In this document: positions 21,192 through 33,177 of the stretch, piece by piece
How the letters are laid out: each line of letters starts with the position of its first letter
Position numbering within the stretch: the stretch's first letter is position 1
DNA from: Bicyclus anynana
Taxonomy: Eukaryota > Arthropoda > Insecta > Lepidoptera > Nymphalidae
Assembly: GCF_947172395.1 (NCBI RefSeq)
Contig: NC_069104.1
Coordinates: 4,429,355-4,493,354, forward strand
Length of the DNA: 64,000 bases
Reading direction: 5' to 3'
Translations under genes and position numbers: made by a program
Notes under the pieces: generated by a model
What the model was told of the DNA's origin: nothing
What the model saw: only the letters and a program-made list of their open reading frames with translations
Database searches by the model: none

Positions 21192-21270
21192 TAGACCAAC
21201 GGGGCGGGGATCGAACCACCGCCCCTCTATGATGAGTCCGACCGCTCTTACCGTTGAGCTATTGAGACTC
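21192..21270 (-). mobile_element. SINE-D head (tRNA-like)
   Basis: The minus strand reads GTCTCAATAGCTCAACGGTA then GGTTCGATCCCCGCCCCGTT. It is the best-kept tRNA-like head of the family but lacks body and tail. A pseudo-tRNA is possible; the shared SINE-D flank argues for a SINE fragment. Confidence 0.7.
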
Positions 21271-21381
21271 TATCCCATAAAAATCCAAAAAAGCTAGATC
21301 GAATTCCCAAATAGTACCCTCTATTTGTATCGGCTTTAAATGCCAAAATTTTATGCTTTGGCACATTTTGGCACGACCCCC

Positions 21382-21510
21382 CACCAGGTGGAATGACGAC
21401 ATCAAGCGAGTAGCAGGGATTCGCTGGACGCAGGCGGCTCAGTATCGTGATGTTTGGAAGTCCCTACAAAAGGCCTATGTCCTGCAGTGGACGTCCATCG
21501 GCTGATATGA
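21382..21510 (+). pseudogene. RTE-type LINE, C-terminal fragment
   Basis: An uninterrupted 42-codon stretch reads RPPTRWNDDIKRVAG..W.QAAQYRDVWKSLQKAYVLQWTSIG and stops, followed by an (ATGATG) tail. The R-W-x-D-D-I-K-R-x-A-G...W box is a common C-terminal segment of RTE-like LINE proteins. Everything 5' of it is missing. It is the best coding copy of the family found in reverse at 4104, 6478, 8823, 11818, 13999, 35941, 59027 and 60131. Confidence 0.75.
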
Positions 21511-22023
21511 TGATGACATTTTAATTCTGCTTAAGAAAGTGGAGTTTTTCGGAAAACGCAGACATTACCAAGTTACATCTATTTCTACTATTGTTGTGAT
21601 CTTTATAGATAAGTAATAAGAATTAATCTTTAAAGATTGGAATTTTAACAGGTTGAATTTTAAGCATTCTTTAATTCAAGTTCTGAAAGCCTGTCAAATA
21701 GAATGCAACCGAAGCACTTTGGACACGTCAAGGCGAAAAAGATTAATAAATAATTATTGTTGAAATGTTCGATCGTTAAAAGATTTTTATCATAATTGTA
21801 ATATGTATTGCGTAACTGAAGCCTGAATATTTAACATTTGTACGAAATTGTGTATAGTTCGACGCTCGAATTCCTTATTTAATCCGACTGCACGACCTTA
21901 GGAGGCTTAAAACCGATCCTGATTCCGATTGCAGCACTCTCAATTGGAACTCTCGTTTGGGACCCTCATTACTTTAGTTTTTAGTTTTCGACTTTACCTA
22001 CTAACAAAATAGCATACATAACC

Positions 22024-22150
22024 TGCCCCCCCTAGCCAAGTTGCATTTCGATTCTCTTTCTACGATCGCTATCGCTTCGAAAACTAGAAAGATGTATGGG
22101 AATGACATTAATTACCATCGACAGGTCACGTGATCAAGATCTGTCTTTCC
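22024..22150 (+). repeat. Interspersed repeat R-22K
   Basis: TCGATTCTCTTTCTACGATC, TCGCTATCGCTTCGAAAAC and CACGTGATCAAGAT recur at 39295-39400 and in part at 40411-40470. The element type is unknown. Confidence 0.55.
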
Positions 22151-22169
22151 TTAGTAGAAAAAGAAATAT

Positions 22170-22217
22170 ATCTCATTCAATACACTATTACCTAAGTAAT
22201 AGTGTATTGAATGAGAT
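22170..22217. repeat. Perfect 22-bp inverted repeat (hairpin)
   Basis: Two 22-bp arms around CTCATTCAATACACTATTAC are exact complements across the 4-base loop CTAA. Partly matched A/T runs extend the stem further. Confidence 0.85.
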
Positions 22218-22219
22218 TT

Positions 22220-23660
22220 TTTTCTTTTTGCCGACCTAATTAGCTATTTAAAAATTTGTTTTACTTGTATCAATTAGTATACGACCAAAAATGGAATAAA
22301 AAGTTAAAATTCAACCAAAAATAGAACGGAAAGAAAAGGTATTAAAATCGATTTATTAAATAATTAAAAGCTACTGAACAAAAACACGCAGATTAAAGTA
22401 GAAGATCCTAAAGGCTCTATTTACAATAGACGGATATGTTACTGAAAAAAAAAATAACAATAATATATGCTGTCTAAATAGCTCATGGTATTTTAACCAG
22501 CGGGACTCAGTCCTCGATAGCAGTCGACATTCCAACATCTGGCAACTTGCAACGCGACCTTTAAGGCCGATCTCAAACACGATTACAGCTCTTTGGGCTC
22601 CCGGGCACCCTTACATGTATATATATATAAAACAGAATCGTCGCGTCTGTCTGTCCGTTCGCAACAAACTCGAAAAGTAGTACGGATTTTCATTTAATTT
22701 TCACTAGTGGAGTGATTTATGATGAGGTTTAAATAATCTTTGGGTATAAGAATATAAATTGTTAAGGTTAGGTCTAACAGCCAGTTTATTCATGTAAAGC
22801 TAAAGTAACAGTAAAAGTAGTAAGTAGTAAAGAAGACTTTATTTTTCAGTGAATAAGACCGTCACTTTTGATTTATGACGTTACTTTGACTATTACTTGC
22901 GATGAAGAAACTGGCCGTAAATCGTTCAATTATTATGACAATGTAGAAAAAAGTCATAATAAAAGGTTAATCTTTGGACTTTTGCTTGTTGACTTAGACG
23001 TAATTGAGATTCTATGTAACACACATCCGGTGCCTACTGGTGGATATCATACAGTAGGTAGATGGCGTTTTTCAATTGATTTGATGTTTATTTTAATAGG
23101 TTGATATTCAAGACCAAAATAGTGAATAGCCCAACGAATCCCTTCGTTTTATAAACTAAATAAAACATGCGGTGGTATATTTATCTTTTATAGATTTACA
23201 AAAACGTCTACAATTGCATATTTATCTATCTTTTACAAATAGCTTTCTCAATATAATTATCTTGGCTTAATGGCAGCTTACAATGAAATTTAACAGCGAT
23301 ACGAAGTCACGAAAATCTCCTAGTATTAAAACAAAACCTCTGGCAAAGATTCAGGATCTTATATTCCTTTTCCATGTTAATCTTTGTGACATTTTTGTCA
23401 AATTCTTTCATATACATTAGCATTGAAAGGGAATAAATTTTTGTGACATTTCCTTTAAATTCGACTTCTTTATTTGCATTTCAATGCATCTGGATATACA
23501 TGTGTGGTCGGTTCTTCATTTCTGAAGGTCGTCCATCTTGGTAAGATTTTTGACAATATGGCGTAGGTTAGAACAGATTCAAGGCGATTAAATCTTTCAA
23601 CATAATCATGACTTGGTGCCATCTTTAGAACAAACAAAGTTTGAAGGTCAGTGTGCAAAA
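22220..23660. other. Non-coding stretch
   Basis: 22618-22750 begins like a transposon head (ATATATATAAAACAGAATCG). A 78-codon frame at 22868-23104 has no recognisable domain. Nothing else is supported. Confidence 0.4.
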
Positions 23661-23861
23661 ACTTAGCTCTTGATTACATCTTACCTGATGGTAAGTCATG
23701 ATGCAATCTAAGATGGAAGCGGGCTAACTTGTTAGGAGTCGAATGAAAATCCACACTTCTTTCGGTGTCTACACTTCATCGTACCTCGCTAAATCGCTCA
23801 GCAGTACGTCTTTACTGGTAGGGTGGTAACTAGCCACGGCCAAAGCCTCCCATCAGTCAAA
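23661..23861 (-). mobile_element. SINE-A body fragment
   Basis: The 3' body (GATGCAATCTAAGATGGAAG in reverse) through GGGTGGTAACTAGCCACGGC. The tRNA head and most of the poly(A) are lost. Confidence 0.8.
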
Positions 23862-24462
23862 CCAACAGTCTTCAACGACTTGTTTCAATTGTGGGTAAGT
23901 ATTCGAGCCTACTCTAGTCTAGTCCACTCCTTTATTTTGTCCAACCAAAGTTCCTTCCAAAGTTCTCTTAAAACAAATTAATAATGATGAATCAAAACTT
24001 TAATTCTCAATTCAGTGTGTTAATTCCTATTTTAGCCGCTACTTTTAACTGCGGATTACCCAGTCCATTCTATCGTCCAATCATTGTCATCTTGGGCAGC
24101 TTCTTTTGCCCAAAATATTGGGCAAAGCAAAAATTGGCAAAAGTATCTAAGCTTACCAAGTATACAAATATGTGTCAAACGTTATAAGACATCTTTATTG
24201 AGGACACGTGATTAGACAAAGGTAGAATGCATTTAGAAGGGCCTCATAGCTTGGAAGCATATTTCAGTACAGTGTCGCTTTCCAAAGAAGATGGCTGCTA
24301 GTTAATACGGCATTCCGCGCGTGCGACGCCGACACGGACTAGGCACATGCAATCACTAACACATGGATAAGATATTTTATTAACCTGCTGAATTAATTAA
24401 CAGTTAACTAACAGGCAGTTAACTAACAATGTTTTTCTACAGTTTAACTAACAATTTGAACA

Positions 24463-24640
24463 TATTTTGTACCAGGAAAGAACCCAGACAAGATTCTTTA
24501 ATCTTTACCATATTTTTTTACTCAATACATAACTATTACATAGGTACATTATTTTGTACCAGGAAAGAAAATAGACAAGATTCTTTAATCTTTACCACAT
24601 TTTTATTCAATACACTCAATACATAACTAATACATAGGTA
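24463..24640 (+). repeat. Two-unit tandem repeat, 87 bp
   Basis: TTTTGTACCAGGAAAGAA and GACAAGATTCTTTAATCTTT start units at 24465 and 24552. The open frame over them simply reflects the repeat. Confidence 0.8.
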
Positions 24641-24644
24641 CATA

Positions 24645-26150
24645 AATGTATACTATTACAAACAATTTCAAATAATTCTGGTACTTATGGTTATTTTTAC
24701 TATTCATTTATTTATTACATACATTCATCAATAATAATAACTTGAACATTTTACCAGTTTCAAACTGAGTGTGAAATATTATTTATTAGATGATATTAGA
24801 TAGAAATAATGTACTGGTAAAACTGAAAACAGTCAGGCTTTAACCTAAATAAAAACTTATGAAAAACTAACATGACATACCTACCCAATAACGATGACAA
24901 CAAATTCGGCACAGGTATCTCAAATATCTCAAATAGTTTCATCATGAATCTCAAATAGTTTGATGCCGCCTCCATTGGGAAGCGTATTCGTAGCGCCACC
25001 ATGTATAGCGTATAGTAAGTGAATAGCTATAATGATACGTCCCACCCGCGAGCTCTAGGTCGCAGGCCATGTGCTCAAAGGTCGCACACACACAGACGTG
25101 GGTACAGTTCGCGACGGAAGTGTCGTCAACTTAATCAAACCTCTCAATCGGTGCAATCAACTTGAGTAAACTCATGTGATTATGCAAATGCATGTTTGTT
25201 TATTACGATTTCATGCCTAAAGTACTAAACCGATTTTGAAAATTCCTTTACTAATGGTATGCTACCAAAGATATAAGAGGTAACTAGATTTATAAAGTGT
25301 CAATTCTTTGTATTGAAACCAGCGTACCCAGGAGCGTGGCCTAAATGGCTGTTTAATATTTAGTGAAAAATGAAATATGTCACCCTTACTTTAGAGTTCA
25401 ATATTATTTATTCCTTTTGTCACAGAACAAAACAAGACTGCTATGCTATACATGCGCGGACACGCTTGCGATGTTCCGCACATCCAGGTGTACGCGGGCC
25501 ACGCCCCCTTGCTACTTCTATTGCTAAAAGCGTTGTCTGTTCTGTGTATGCTACATTATTAACAACTAACAGAAGCTATACATACTCCCCGTATTCCCAC
25601 GGGGACGGGAACTACATTGGTGAACCCACGGGGAGTTCGGTAGTAACAAATAATACTAAAGTATATAAGGTACATTACTTGTACTTTACTTGCTTGCCAT
25701 TTATAAATTGAATTCCGTCTTAATAATTCTCAGATTTTATAAGGTTTTCAATTTATCGTGATTTCATTTATTATTAACCATTAATTGACTTGATTCGATG
25801 ATACCATATAAGTAAGTCGTAATGAATACAACGTAATGATCATCTTAAATGAACACAATAGATCATAAATGACCAGCAACATACGTAGATGTTCAAGAAA
25901 TTCAAGAAAAGAACAGATTGATATCATTGATTCAAGATGTTGTATTATTGCCCTGATCTTATAAGAACATCTACTAAAAGACTGATACAAAAATAGATTC
26001 TTGAATCTGAGTGTAATTCAAATTTTAAATTCGTTTATTCAGTGAGAATTGTGTTAATTTTGACCACTACAAGAAGACCTGCAGAGCCGCGACATCAAGA
26101 AGAAGAAGAAGAAGAACTAAAAGAGAGCGAAACTACTAGTTGAAAAGTAT
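24645..26150. other. Mostly unassigned AT-rich DNA
   Basis: Holds two weak Helitron pieces (25195-25275; 25575-25650 with ACGGGGACGGGAACTACATT) and a (GAA)n patch at 26096-26118. The 113-codon frame at 25370-25711 runs into the Helitron piece and is not a gene. Confidence 0.4.
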
Positions 26151-26151
26151 T

Positions 26152-26290
26152 ATTTTCCTTTAATATGAACAAGAAGAGTAAAATTGCCCCTAAGCACTCT
26201 CCTTGTAAAAATAAACTATAGACTACAACACAACCAAAAAATAGAAAACACTAAGACATAAGATAGATAAATTAGTAATTTATTTATCTT
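26152..26290 (+). repeat. Diverged direct repeat, unit 1
   Basis: TCCTTTAATATGAACAAGAA, TAAAATTGCCCC and AAGATAGATAAA have counterparts in order at 26770-26905. Confidence 0.55.
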
Positions 26291-26769
26291 ATATTAAATA
26301 AACATTAAAGAAGTAATAGCATATTGTTTTTTGCATTATTATAAAAAAATCTAATTAAATATAAAAAGTAATTTTCTTCTCAACAGTACAGTATATAAAC
26401 ATCTCATCACATAGGATGCTGCAAGTTTAAGCTGAAGCTTTCTAAGCTATTCTTAAAAGGCATCCCGGAACCCTTTCATATTGACTTTGAAAAGCAAAAC
26501 TCCTCCCAACATAGCGTAGCGGTCACCACGTCATCTGAAACGGTGTTTAAATATCAAAAGAATTTATTTAACGTAATCTCAATAACTTCTTCTTCGATTG
26601 CCAAATAATTATTATTCTTAATAATATTTTAATCTCTATCATCATTCTTTGATTAGTTTAATACTCTTTGAAGTTCAGTGAATTTCATGTAGAGAAAATA
26701 AATCATATTTTAGTGTTTTATTATATAAATGCATATTATTTTAGATTTACGTAGAAAAGTTCATTAAAT

Positions 26770-26905
26770 TTTAATCTGAAAGGAAGGAATAAAATTGGCC
26801 CCAAAGATACTCCTTGTTAAAAAGAAACTATACATTACGATACATAAAACGCTTAAAACAAAATGCAAGGTAAGATAGATAAACAAGGAAAATAAACATT
26901 TAAGT
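26770..26905 (+). repeat. Diverged direct repeat, unit 2
   Basis: Counterpart of 26152-26290, containing TTTAATCTGAAAGG, AAAATTGGCCCCAAAGATAC and TAAGATAGATAAAC. Unit spacing is about 620 bp. Confidence 0.55.
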
Positions 26906-26909
26906 ACTA

Positions 26910-28170
26910 GAATATAAATAAGGTGCTATAAATAGATTTAACCGACCGGCAAGTCACGACCGCTAGGATCCTCCTTTGGTCCTGGTTTAAATGTATTAAT
27001 TGACTTCATGATCGATATATCCTTCTCGCTAAATTATTGCATAGATAAAAATTTACTGCGTCCCATGCCACTTATTCAATGGAGCCAATATAAATGTTGT
27101 TTAGTTTTGTAGTTAACTTATACTTAACGATAGCAGAAAAGATACAAATGAGAATTTTAGAGAGGCTATTAGTGACTACATTTAAATAACCTTAAATTAC
27201 GATTTTGATTCTTATTATTGAAAATTAAAGACAAGGATTGTGCTTTGATAAAAAATTCTGTTCGTTCGAACCGTGTCGGTTTTTCACAGCAGAATCTTCA
27301 TTTTGAGAGTAGAGTACTTTTGAAAGCTTATAAAACAAGACATATTAGAATTTATAATTAAGATCCAGAAGAGGTAGTAAATTATGTTGAATGATTATTG
27401 ACATATTATATTTTTTTCAATGAGTTCGTCTTCTTATCTAGGTTATTTGTTTATATTTTCAAAGTTTATTGCAATATACGAACCAAAATTGTCTTCTGCT
27501 CTTTTATACCAAAAAGTTTAAGGAGTTAATTACTAGTTACCTAGAAATGTCCCCGAAGATTACACTAAGTAACGGTAGGCTCGGTAAATTGTGAAAGTTT
27601 ATATACTAATCGCCGTTTCCCATCTTGCGTACCCCGTGTTAGACCTTAAAGTTGCATTCCACACTCCAATCACCTTACACATAGCCAGTAGACACCCGAA
27701 TTACATAAGCGCAAAAATAAATCCCATCTGTCACAACCAATTATCTATATTCAACCTTATTGTAAATCATTAAAGTTGAATATCCCGTGAGCTGATGTTA
27801 ATTTACATAGCACAATATGTCGAACGCCGATTTGAATCCTGTATCCAATATATTAGCGGTCTCAAAATCACCTGTTGCCTTCCACACCTGTTCAAGAATC
27901 ACATCTGACTACGAACAACAAGCTAAAATAAACTCTAAAGTTTATAGTATAGAGTCGTTAATTCTTATTGTGAATTGTTATTACTTTTTCGTCGATCAGC
28001 CGGCCAAACAAGTTAAAAAGTTTCGGACAGTTGTTTGAGAAAAAGATATGGTTATAAAAGTGTATGTCGATGATGCGTACACGCATCGGGATATGATATT
28101 ATCAAGTTAGTGGACTCGATGTTGATATTTGTTTTTATTTCCGTCAACCACGTTATAATGTTTTTAAATT
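26910..28170. other. Low-repeat, non-coding stretch
   Basis: No repeat family recognised. Small frames at 27591-27773 and 27817-28038 show no domain. Confidence 0.4.
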
Positions 28171-28306
28171 GGTGTTCTTGCTTCTTATTTCAATGTACGA
28201 GAGCCTAAATAAGTTATTTTATCTGGATCTACTTGATGTACTTGAGTTACTTTTACATTCCAGACATTTTCTAATATTCTATAACAATTTAAAACATGAA
28301 GGACCT

Positions 28307-28495
28307 GTTTTACCTTCTAATAATTGTCAATCTCTTCTTTCTAATAATTGTCAGTCTTCAATGTGTGGGCTACATACCTTTGGTTTAACTGCACAGTCTT
28401 GTGTGTACAGTTTATGTAATCGAAATTTTATTAGAAAAACTGTACATTTCTCAGTTTTGTCTACACACTGTGCAGTTTTAACTTAACCGTTCGAC
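28307..28495. repeat. Local tandem and inverted repeats
   Basis: TTCTAATAATTGTCA occurs twice at 28314-28352. Beyond it, TGTACAGTTT and AAACTGTACA, and GCACAGT...ACTGTGC, make imperfect inverted pairs. Possibly a decayed MITE. Confidence 0.45.
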
Positions 28496-28754
28496 TGTAG
28501 TTGAATATGTCAATTTCGAAAAGGGCACATGTCGGGTATTCTGCATATACATCTCACAAATTTAAAATATCTTATAACATATTTTGATTGATTTTAAAAT
28601 AAATAATTTTAGTAATTTCGAAGGCCAATTAACACCAAAATATAACACTAATAGTAACTTTTAGAAATTATAAATATACTTAAAATAATTAGTTTTTTTT
28701 TAATTCCTGGACATTTCAAATTTAGACATGGTCCCTTTTCGAAATTCCATACCT

Positions 28755-28982
28755 TTATTTTTTTTTTATTCTTTTACAAGTTAGCCCTTGACTACAATCT
28801 CACCTGATGGTAAGTGATGATGCAGTCTAAGATGGAAGCGGGCTAACATGTTAGGAGGAGGATGAAAATCCACACCCCTTTCGGTTTCTACACGGCATCG
28901 TACCGGAACGCTAAAATCGCTTGGCGATACGTCTTTGCCGGTAGGGTGGTAACTAGCCACGGCCGAAGCCTCCCACCAGCCA
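28755..28982 (-). mobile_element. SINE-A without head
   Basis: A T run (poly(A) in reverse), then the body to GAAGCCTCCCACCAGCCAAA. The tRNA-like head is absent. Confidence 0.85.
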
Positions 28983-29606
28983 AATATACAACTCCTTCCA
29001 TATTCAGTTACAACTGCAGGTCTGCGGCACGCATTAACTTATATCTCTAAGGTAAGAAAGTGTCAAAACTTAGGTACAGACTATCTACTAACACTTACAG
29101 ACCCGAGTCCCTTAGTCTTTTAGAATTATCACCACTATACAATAACGTAAACATTCTCCATTATCCAAACTATCTAGCAAATTCTCTATAACATAATAAT
29201 TATTGTAAGAAATAAAATTTTCAATAAACCACGAAGATAGAAGCTCTCAAATAAACTAAGCAGATAATCCACCGTTATTACTTTTTGTAATTGGTATGTA
29301 CATCAAATACTTAACTATGCTGTACGGTTCATAAATAACTTTTAATTTTCTCTATAAATTCAACACCTCCACGAATAATAACAATCATTATTACAATATT
29401 ATTCGGAAAAGGTTAAACTAATCTACCGAGTCCTATTTAGAAAGGCCATATATACGGATTTGTCACAATAATTATGTCGGAATTTAATTGCAGGGACCGG
29501 CTAAGCATCCTCCGTCCATATTTGTACACTTTCTCTAACAGTTTGATGGTAGGAGAGCCCACGATACTAAATGCGGATTTATTCGGATGTCGTGGTTATA
29601 TATTAG

Positions 29607-29812
29607 ACTAGCGGACGCCCGCAATTTAGTCCGCGTGGAATTCAGTTTTTCCCGCAGGAATCATGGATTGTTCCGGGATGAAAATTATGTGTTAATCCAG
29701 AGTAAAATCTATTTCCATTCCAAATTTCAGCTAACTCGCTTCAGTAGCCGCAGCGTAAAGGAGGAACAAACATACACACACATACAAACTTTCGCCTATA
29801 TAATATTAGTGT
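29607..29812 (-). mobile_element. Helitron-like element, family Heli-2
   Basis: Left end ACTAGCGGACGCCCGCAATT, right end ATATAATATTAGTGTGA. The inside carries CAAATTTCAGCTAACTCGCT and TCAGTAGCCGCAGC, shared with 37322-37484. Confidence 0.8.
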
Positions 29813-29814
29813 GA

Positions 29815-30885
29815 TTTGGTAGATTAAGTGTTGGATAAAAATATTTGATTGAAATGTGTTGTAATCTACTGAATGGAATGATTTGTTAATATTATAATTT
29901 TTAGCGATGGGGAAAGGACTAGAGATAGGCTACTTTGGAGATAATTATTTATTGTTTCAATTTCTTTTTAAGATTTTCGAAATGCATAGATAGCCATTAG
30001 GTACTTAACTTTATTGCGAAATAAAAATAACTTCAGATATACACAACGCGCACGTCAGATAAGGACAAGGTGGGTTACCTTACCCATAACTGAAGTGCTG
30101 AGTATTTCTGAAATTGTTTTTTTTGATGTCTTCTACCAATATTAAGTGCTACCTGGTGGTGTTATATTTTCTCCAAACAGGAGGAAACCCTGTCCCTATA
30201 GAGGGCCGTTAAAAAGCTCCCAACTCTCACTCAACAACATATAAGGTGCCCTCTCTTGTGATCTTGCCACGCTAAAGTAAATCCATAAATCCTTTCTTCG
30301 GCTCCTCTACTATCTGTGTTATCTTATTTGGATCTCTGCGGTTTCTAATGTGAATTGCACGGTGGATTTTGTTGACGTCCGTTTAGAATCGTTTTCATAA
30401 CCTGTCGAGGGTGAGAGGTTGTCTTTATGTTTAGGTATATCCGTTGTCTATTTCCTCTAAACCACTACATAGGTTAATTTGGTAAATAAATGGTATTTAT
30501 GTCAAAGTACGTGAAGAATTAAAAAGAAATAGGGCTAAGGAAACAACTGAGTGGTATTTAAAGATAGTAAATAGAGACAGAGAACAAATGAAAAAAATGG
30601 GAAGGAAGATCAAAAGAATCAGGAAACCTTTGGAAGAGAGAACGTCACATTTCGAAAGTATCGAAGATCTTGGGAAGACCTATCTTTTAAACAGATAAAA
30701 AAATATTTATTTTGCTATCATCCGCGAAAAGCCGACGAACCCATGCAACAACGTCACCCATATCCGACTAAATACTCTCTACGTATGTTTCACCCCGAAA
30801 CCGGAGCATCCTCAGGAGATGTTGACTCTACAACGTGCAATTGCAAATGCTCGTCATACCAGTATCATAATCTTAATAAGTTTAT
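29815..30885. other. Unassigned, with a possible LINE remnant
   Basis: 30470-30850 has K/R-rich frames (e.g. MGRKIKRIRKPLEERT...) and a repetitive-looking CACCCCGAAACCGGAGCATC tract that could be a decayed LINE 3' region. Not enough to name. Confidence 0.3.
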
Positions 30886-31047
30886 AAATGCGAAAGGCGT
30901 CCCGAAATCTCAAAACTGCTTGACGTACAAAGATGAAATTTGACAGGGACGTAGTTTATAGTTAGTATGTATCCGCTAAGAACGGATTTTGCGATAGGGC
31001 CGGATTAAAGAGTTCAGAGGGCGGACGAAGTCGCGGGCGTCTGCTAG
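30886..31047 (+). mobile_element. Helitron-like element, family Heli-2 variant
   Basis: Body AAAGATGAAATTTGACAGGG; tail GGACGAAGTCGCGGGCGTC ending TGCTAG. The same body type recurs at 47138-47290. Confidence 0.7.
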
Positions 31048-31049
31048 AT

Positions 31050-31945
31050 TTCGTATATAGAACATCGACAACGTAACTCATTTATTTACTGAATTCCGTG
31101 CATAAAAGTCACGAGACAAGCAGTTAATTATTGCATCAAAAATCGTGCTATAAAGTGGGTGGTATCGAAATTAAGTAATTAATAATGATTAGCAATTAGT
31201 AAATTAATATGGGAAAGATGTTACGAGTTGCCTTCATATAGATTTATTATACTTTTGAACGATGTCGGCGATTTTGTTTGATATTTATTTTCGTTTGATT
31301 TATTGCTTGGTATTTTTATCTTTGTGCAATCATTAAGTCGTTCTAATTAATTTAATAAATGTTTTTAATTATTGTGACATACTTAACATAAGGAAATACT
31401 TAATTATCATTGATATTTGATAAATAGATCGTCGCTGATAGGTATAGTTCTAAATTGATTACATAAGATTGATCAAGAGCCGAGTTACCTGAGAAAAAAT
31501 GTTTTTGTTGAAACTTTTCCCAATTTACAGATCGTGTTCATAAATGAATATTATTTATGCAACTATTATACAAATCTATATATGTAAGACAGATAGAGAA
31601 TAAGACAGATGTCTTAAATACTTACTTTATGAGATCGTGTCAAATATATATTTTTTTTATAGTTCAGATTTTATTTTAACTTAAGTTTGCTTTTACAATT
31701 ATTTATACATATACAACTAAATACAATAACATTTAAATTACTAGTAAACCTAAACTTATTATTAAAATAAAATAAAACTATTATATAAAATTATATTTAA
31801 AAATTGTGTTTTTGAACTAATTTTAATAAAAAAAAAAAAATATTGTAAAAAATTTGTATTTTTGATGCATATTTTATGATACTCAGAATATCATTCATCT
31901 ATCTATCCCAGGAATACATTACTATTTTTTATTTAGTTAGTAATA
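31050..31945. other. AT-rich stretch, nothing recognised
   Basis: Long A/T runs (31650-31850), possibly the 3' end of an old retroelement, without supporting motifs. Confidence 0.35.
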
Positions 31946-31947
31946 CC

Positions 31948-32345
31948 TTGAGCCGGTAGTCATGCCCGTGGCAGTGTTGCCACCTTAAAATATTACATCG
32001 TCAAGGAAGAGTTACTAATCGATTTAATATGTTCATTCGTACGCTAAGTACTAGAAGTGGTCTGTAAACTAATGTTTAAAAAATATACTTCTTCATACTC
32101 ATAACTAAAGATACCTACGATTAAAACAAAAGTGCTTAAAGGAAAATTAACTAGCCAATATTTCCCCGTAACCGGGCACCGCCCAAATGTCACTGCGTTC
32201 AAAGCTCGGCTGGGCTAAATACCGCTAAGCTGGTAATGGGTTAAGTCGGTAGCCAAGCCCGCGGCAGTGTTGCCACTTGAATAATATTACCTCGTCAAGT
32301 TACTGAACGATTTAATATGTTAATTTGTACGCAAAATGTGAGGAG
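31948..32345 (+). repeat. Direct duplication, ~290-bp spacing
   Basis: CCGTGGCAGTGTTGCCAC, CGATTTAATATGTT and GTACGC occur in order at 31968-32045 and again at 32262-32333. Confidence 0.7.
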
Positions 32346-32677
32346 TGAGTAAGCTATTATTTTCAACTGAGTTCAAAGGAGGATGTTCTATGTTCGGCTG
32401 TGTGTATGTTTTTTATTGATGCAAAGATGCATGCGTGCTGCCACCAGGTAGTATCTCATGAACCGTGATAGTTATGTCAGTCACTGACGTTCAAGTAGGC
32501 TCAGGTATCCGATAAATCTGATAGTGTGTTGGTCGCGATCGGCATGATGTCATATTGATCGTCACTGTCTGAAGATTACTTGATCATAAGTGGCTCACAT
32601 TAAACAGTTGAAATTTTCACAGATAATCTATTTCTGTTGCCGTCATAACAAAAATAGATGAATTATATTTATAGAAT

Positions 32678-32733
32678 TGTGCGGAACCCTTCGTACGCGA
32701 GTCCGACTCGCACTTGGCCGGTTATTGTTTCTT
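32678..32733 (+). repeat. Short interspersed repeat (CACTTGGCCGG type)
   Basis: GCGGAACCCTTCGTACGC then GACTCGCACTTGGCCGGT. Related to 8262-8318. Confidence 0.5.
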
Positions 32734-32849
32734 ACACGCGTGAGGGGCTTATTATCGCGCCTACCAGTCGGATTACAAAATGTAAAGGGTTGCGTATATT
32801 CCTTTTGAGTTACGGAATCCTAAAAATACTGATATTAATAAAAATAAAA

Positions 32850-33095
32850 GTAATAGGTACTTAAATAAAACTTAATATCTATAGCTACCATAAGACAATC
32901 CATATTAGGATAAGTTCCAGACGATGACGTTAACAAACATTAAAAAAAACATACGCTTCGAATTTAGAACCTCCTCTTTTTTTTTTTGAAGTCGATTAAT
33001 AAAAAAAAATAGGTACTTAATATCTATAGGTACCTAACAGCGGTAACCATAAGACAATCCATATTAGTACAAGTTTCAGACGATAACGTTATCAT
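32850..33095 (+). repeat. Two-unit direct repeat, ~155 bp
   Basis: TAGGTACTTAA...TCTATA and CATAAGACAATCCATATTAG each occur twice. Between them sits GAACCTCCTC + T run + GAAGTCG, a terminal-looking motif that recurs at 49087, 63612 and 63851. Confidence 0.65.
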
Positions 33096-33177
33096 GTTAT
33101 TAGATTAGTACTCGTAAAGTACCATTAAGACATTACAGTCATCAAATCTACATAATTATGCCAAAATTCATACACTA

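Noticed and set aside
21192..21270. Candidate functional tRNA gene on the minus strand
   Set aside because: The same head occurs in SINE-D copies with bodies and poly(A) tails, and the arms do not pair as a clean cloverleaf.
25370..25711. 113-codon frame as a gene
   Set aside because: It runs into a Helitron-like remnant and has no domain; the length is within chance for this window.
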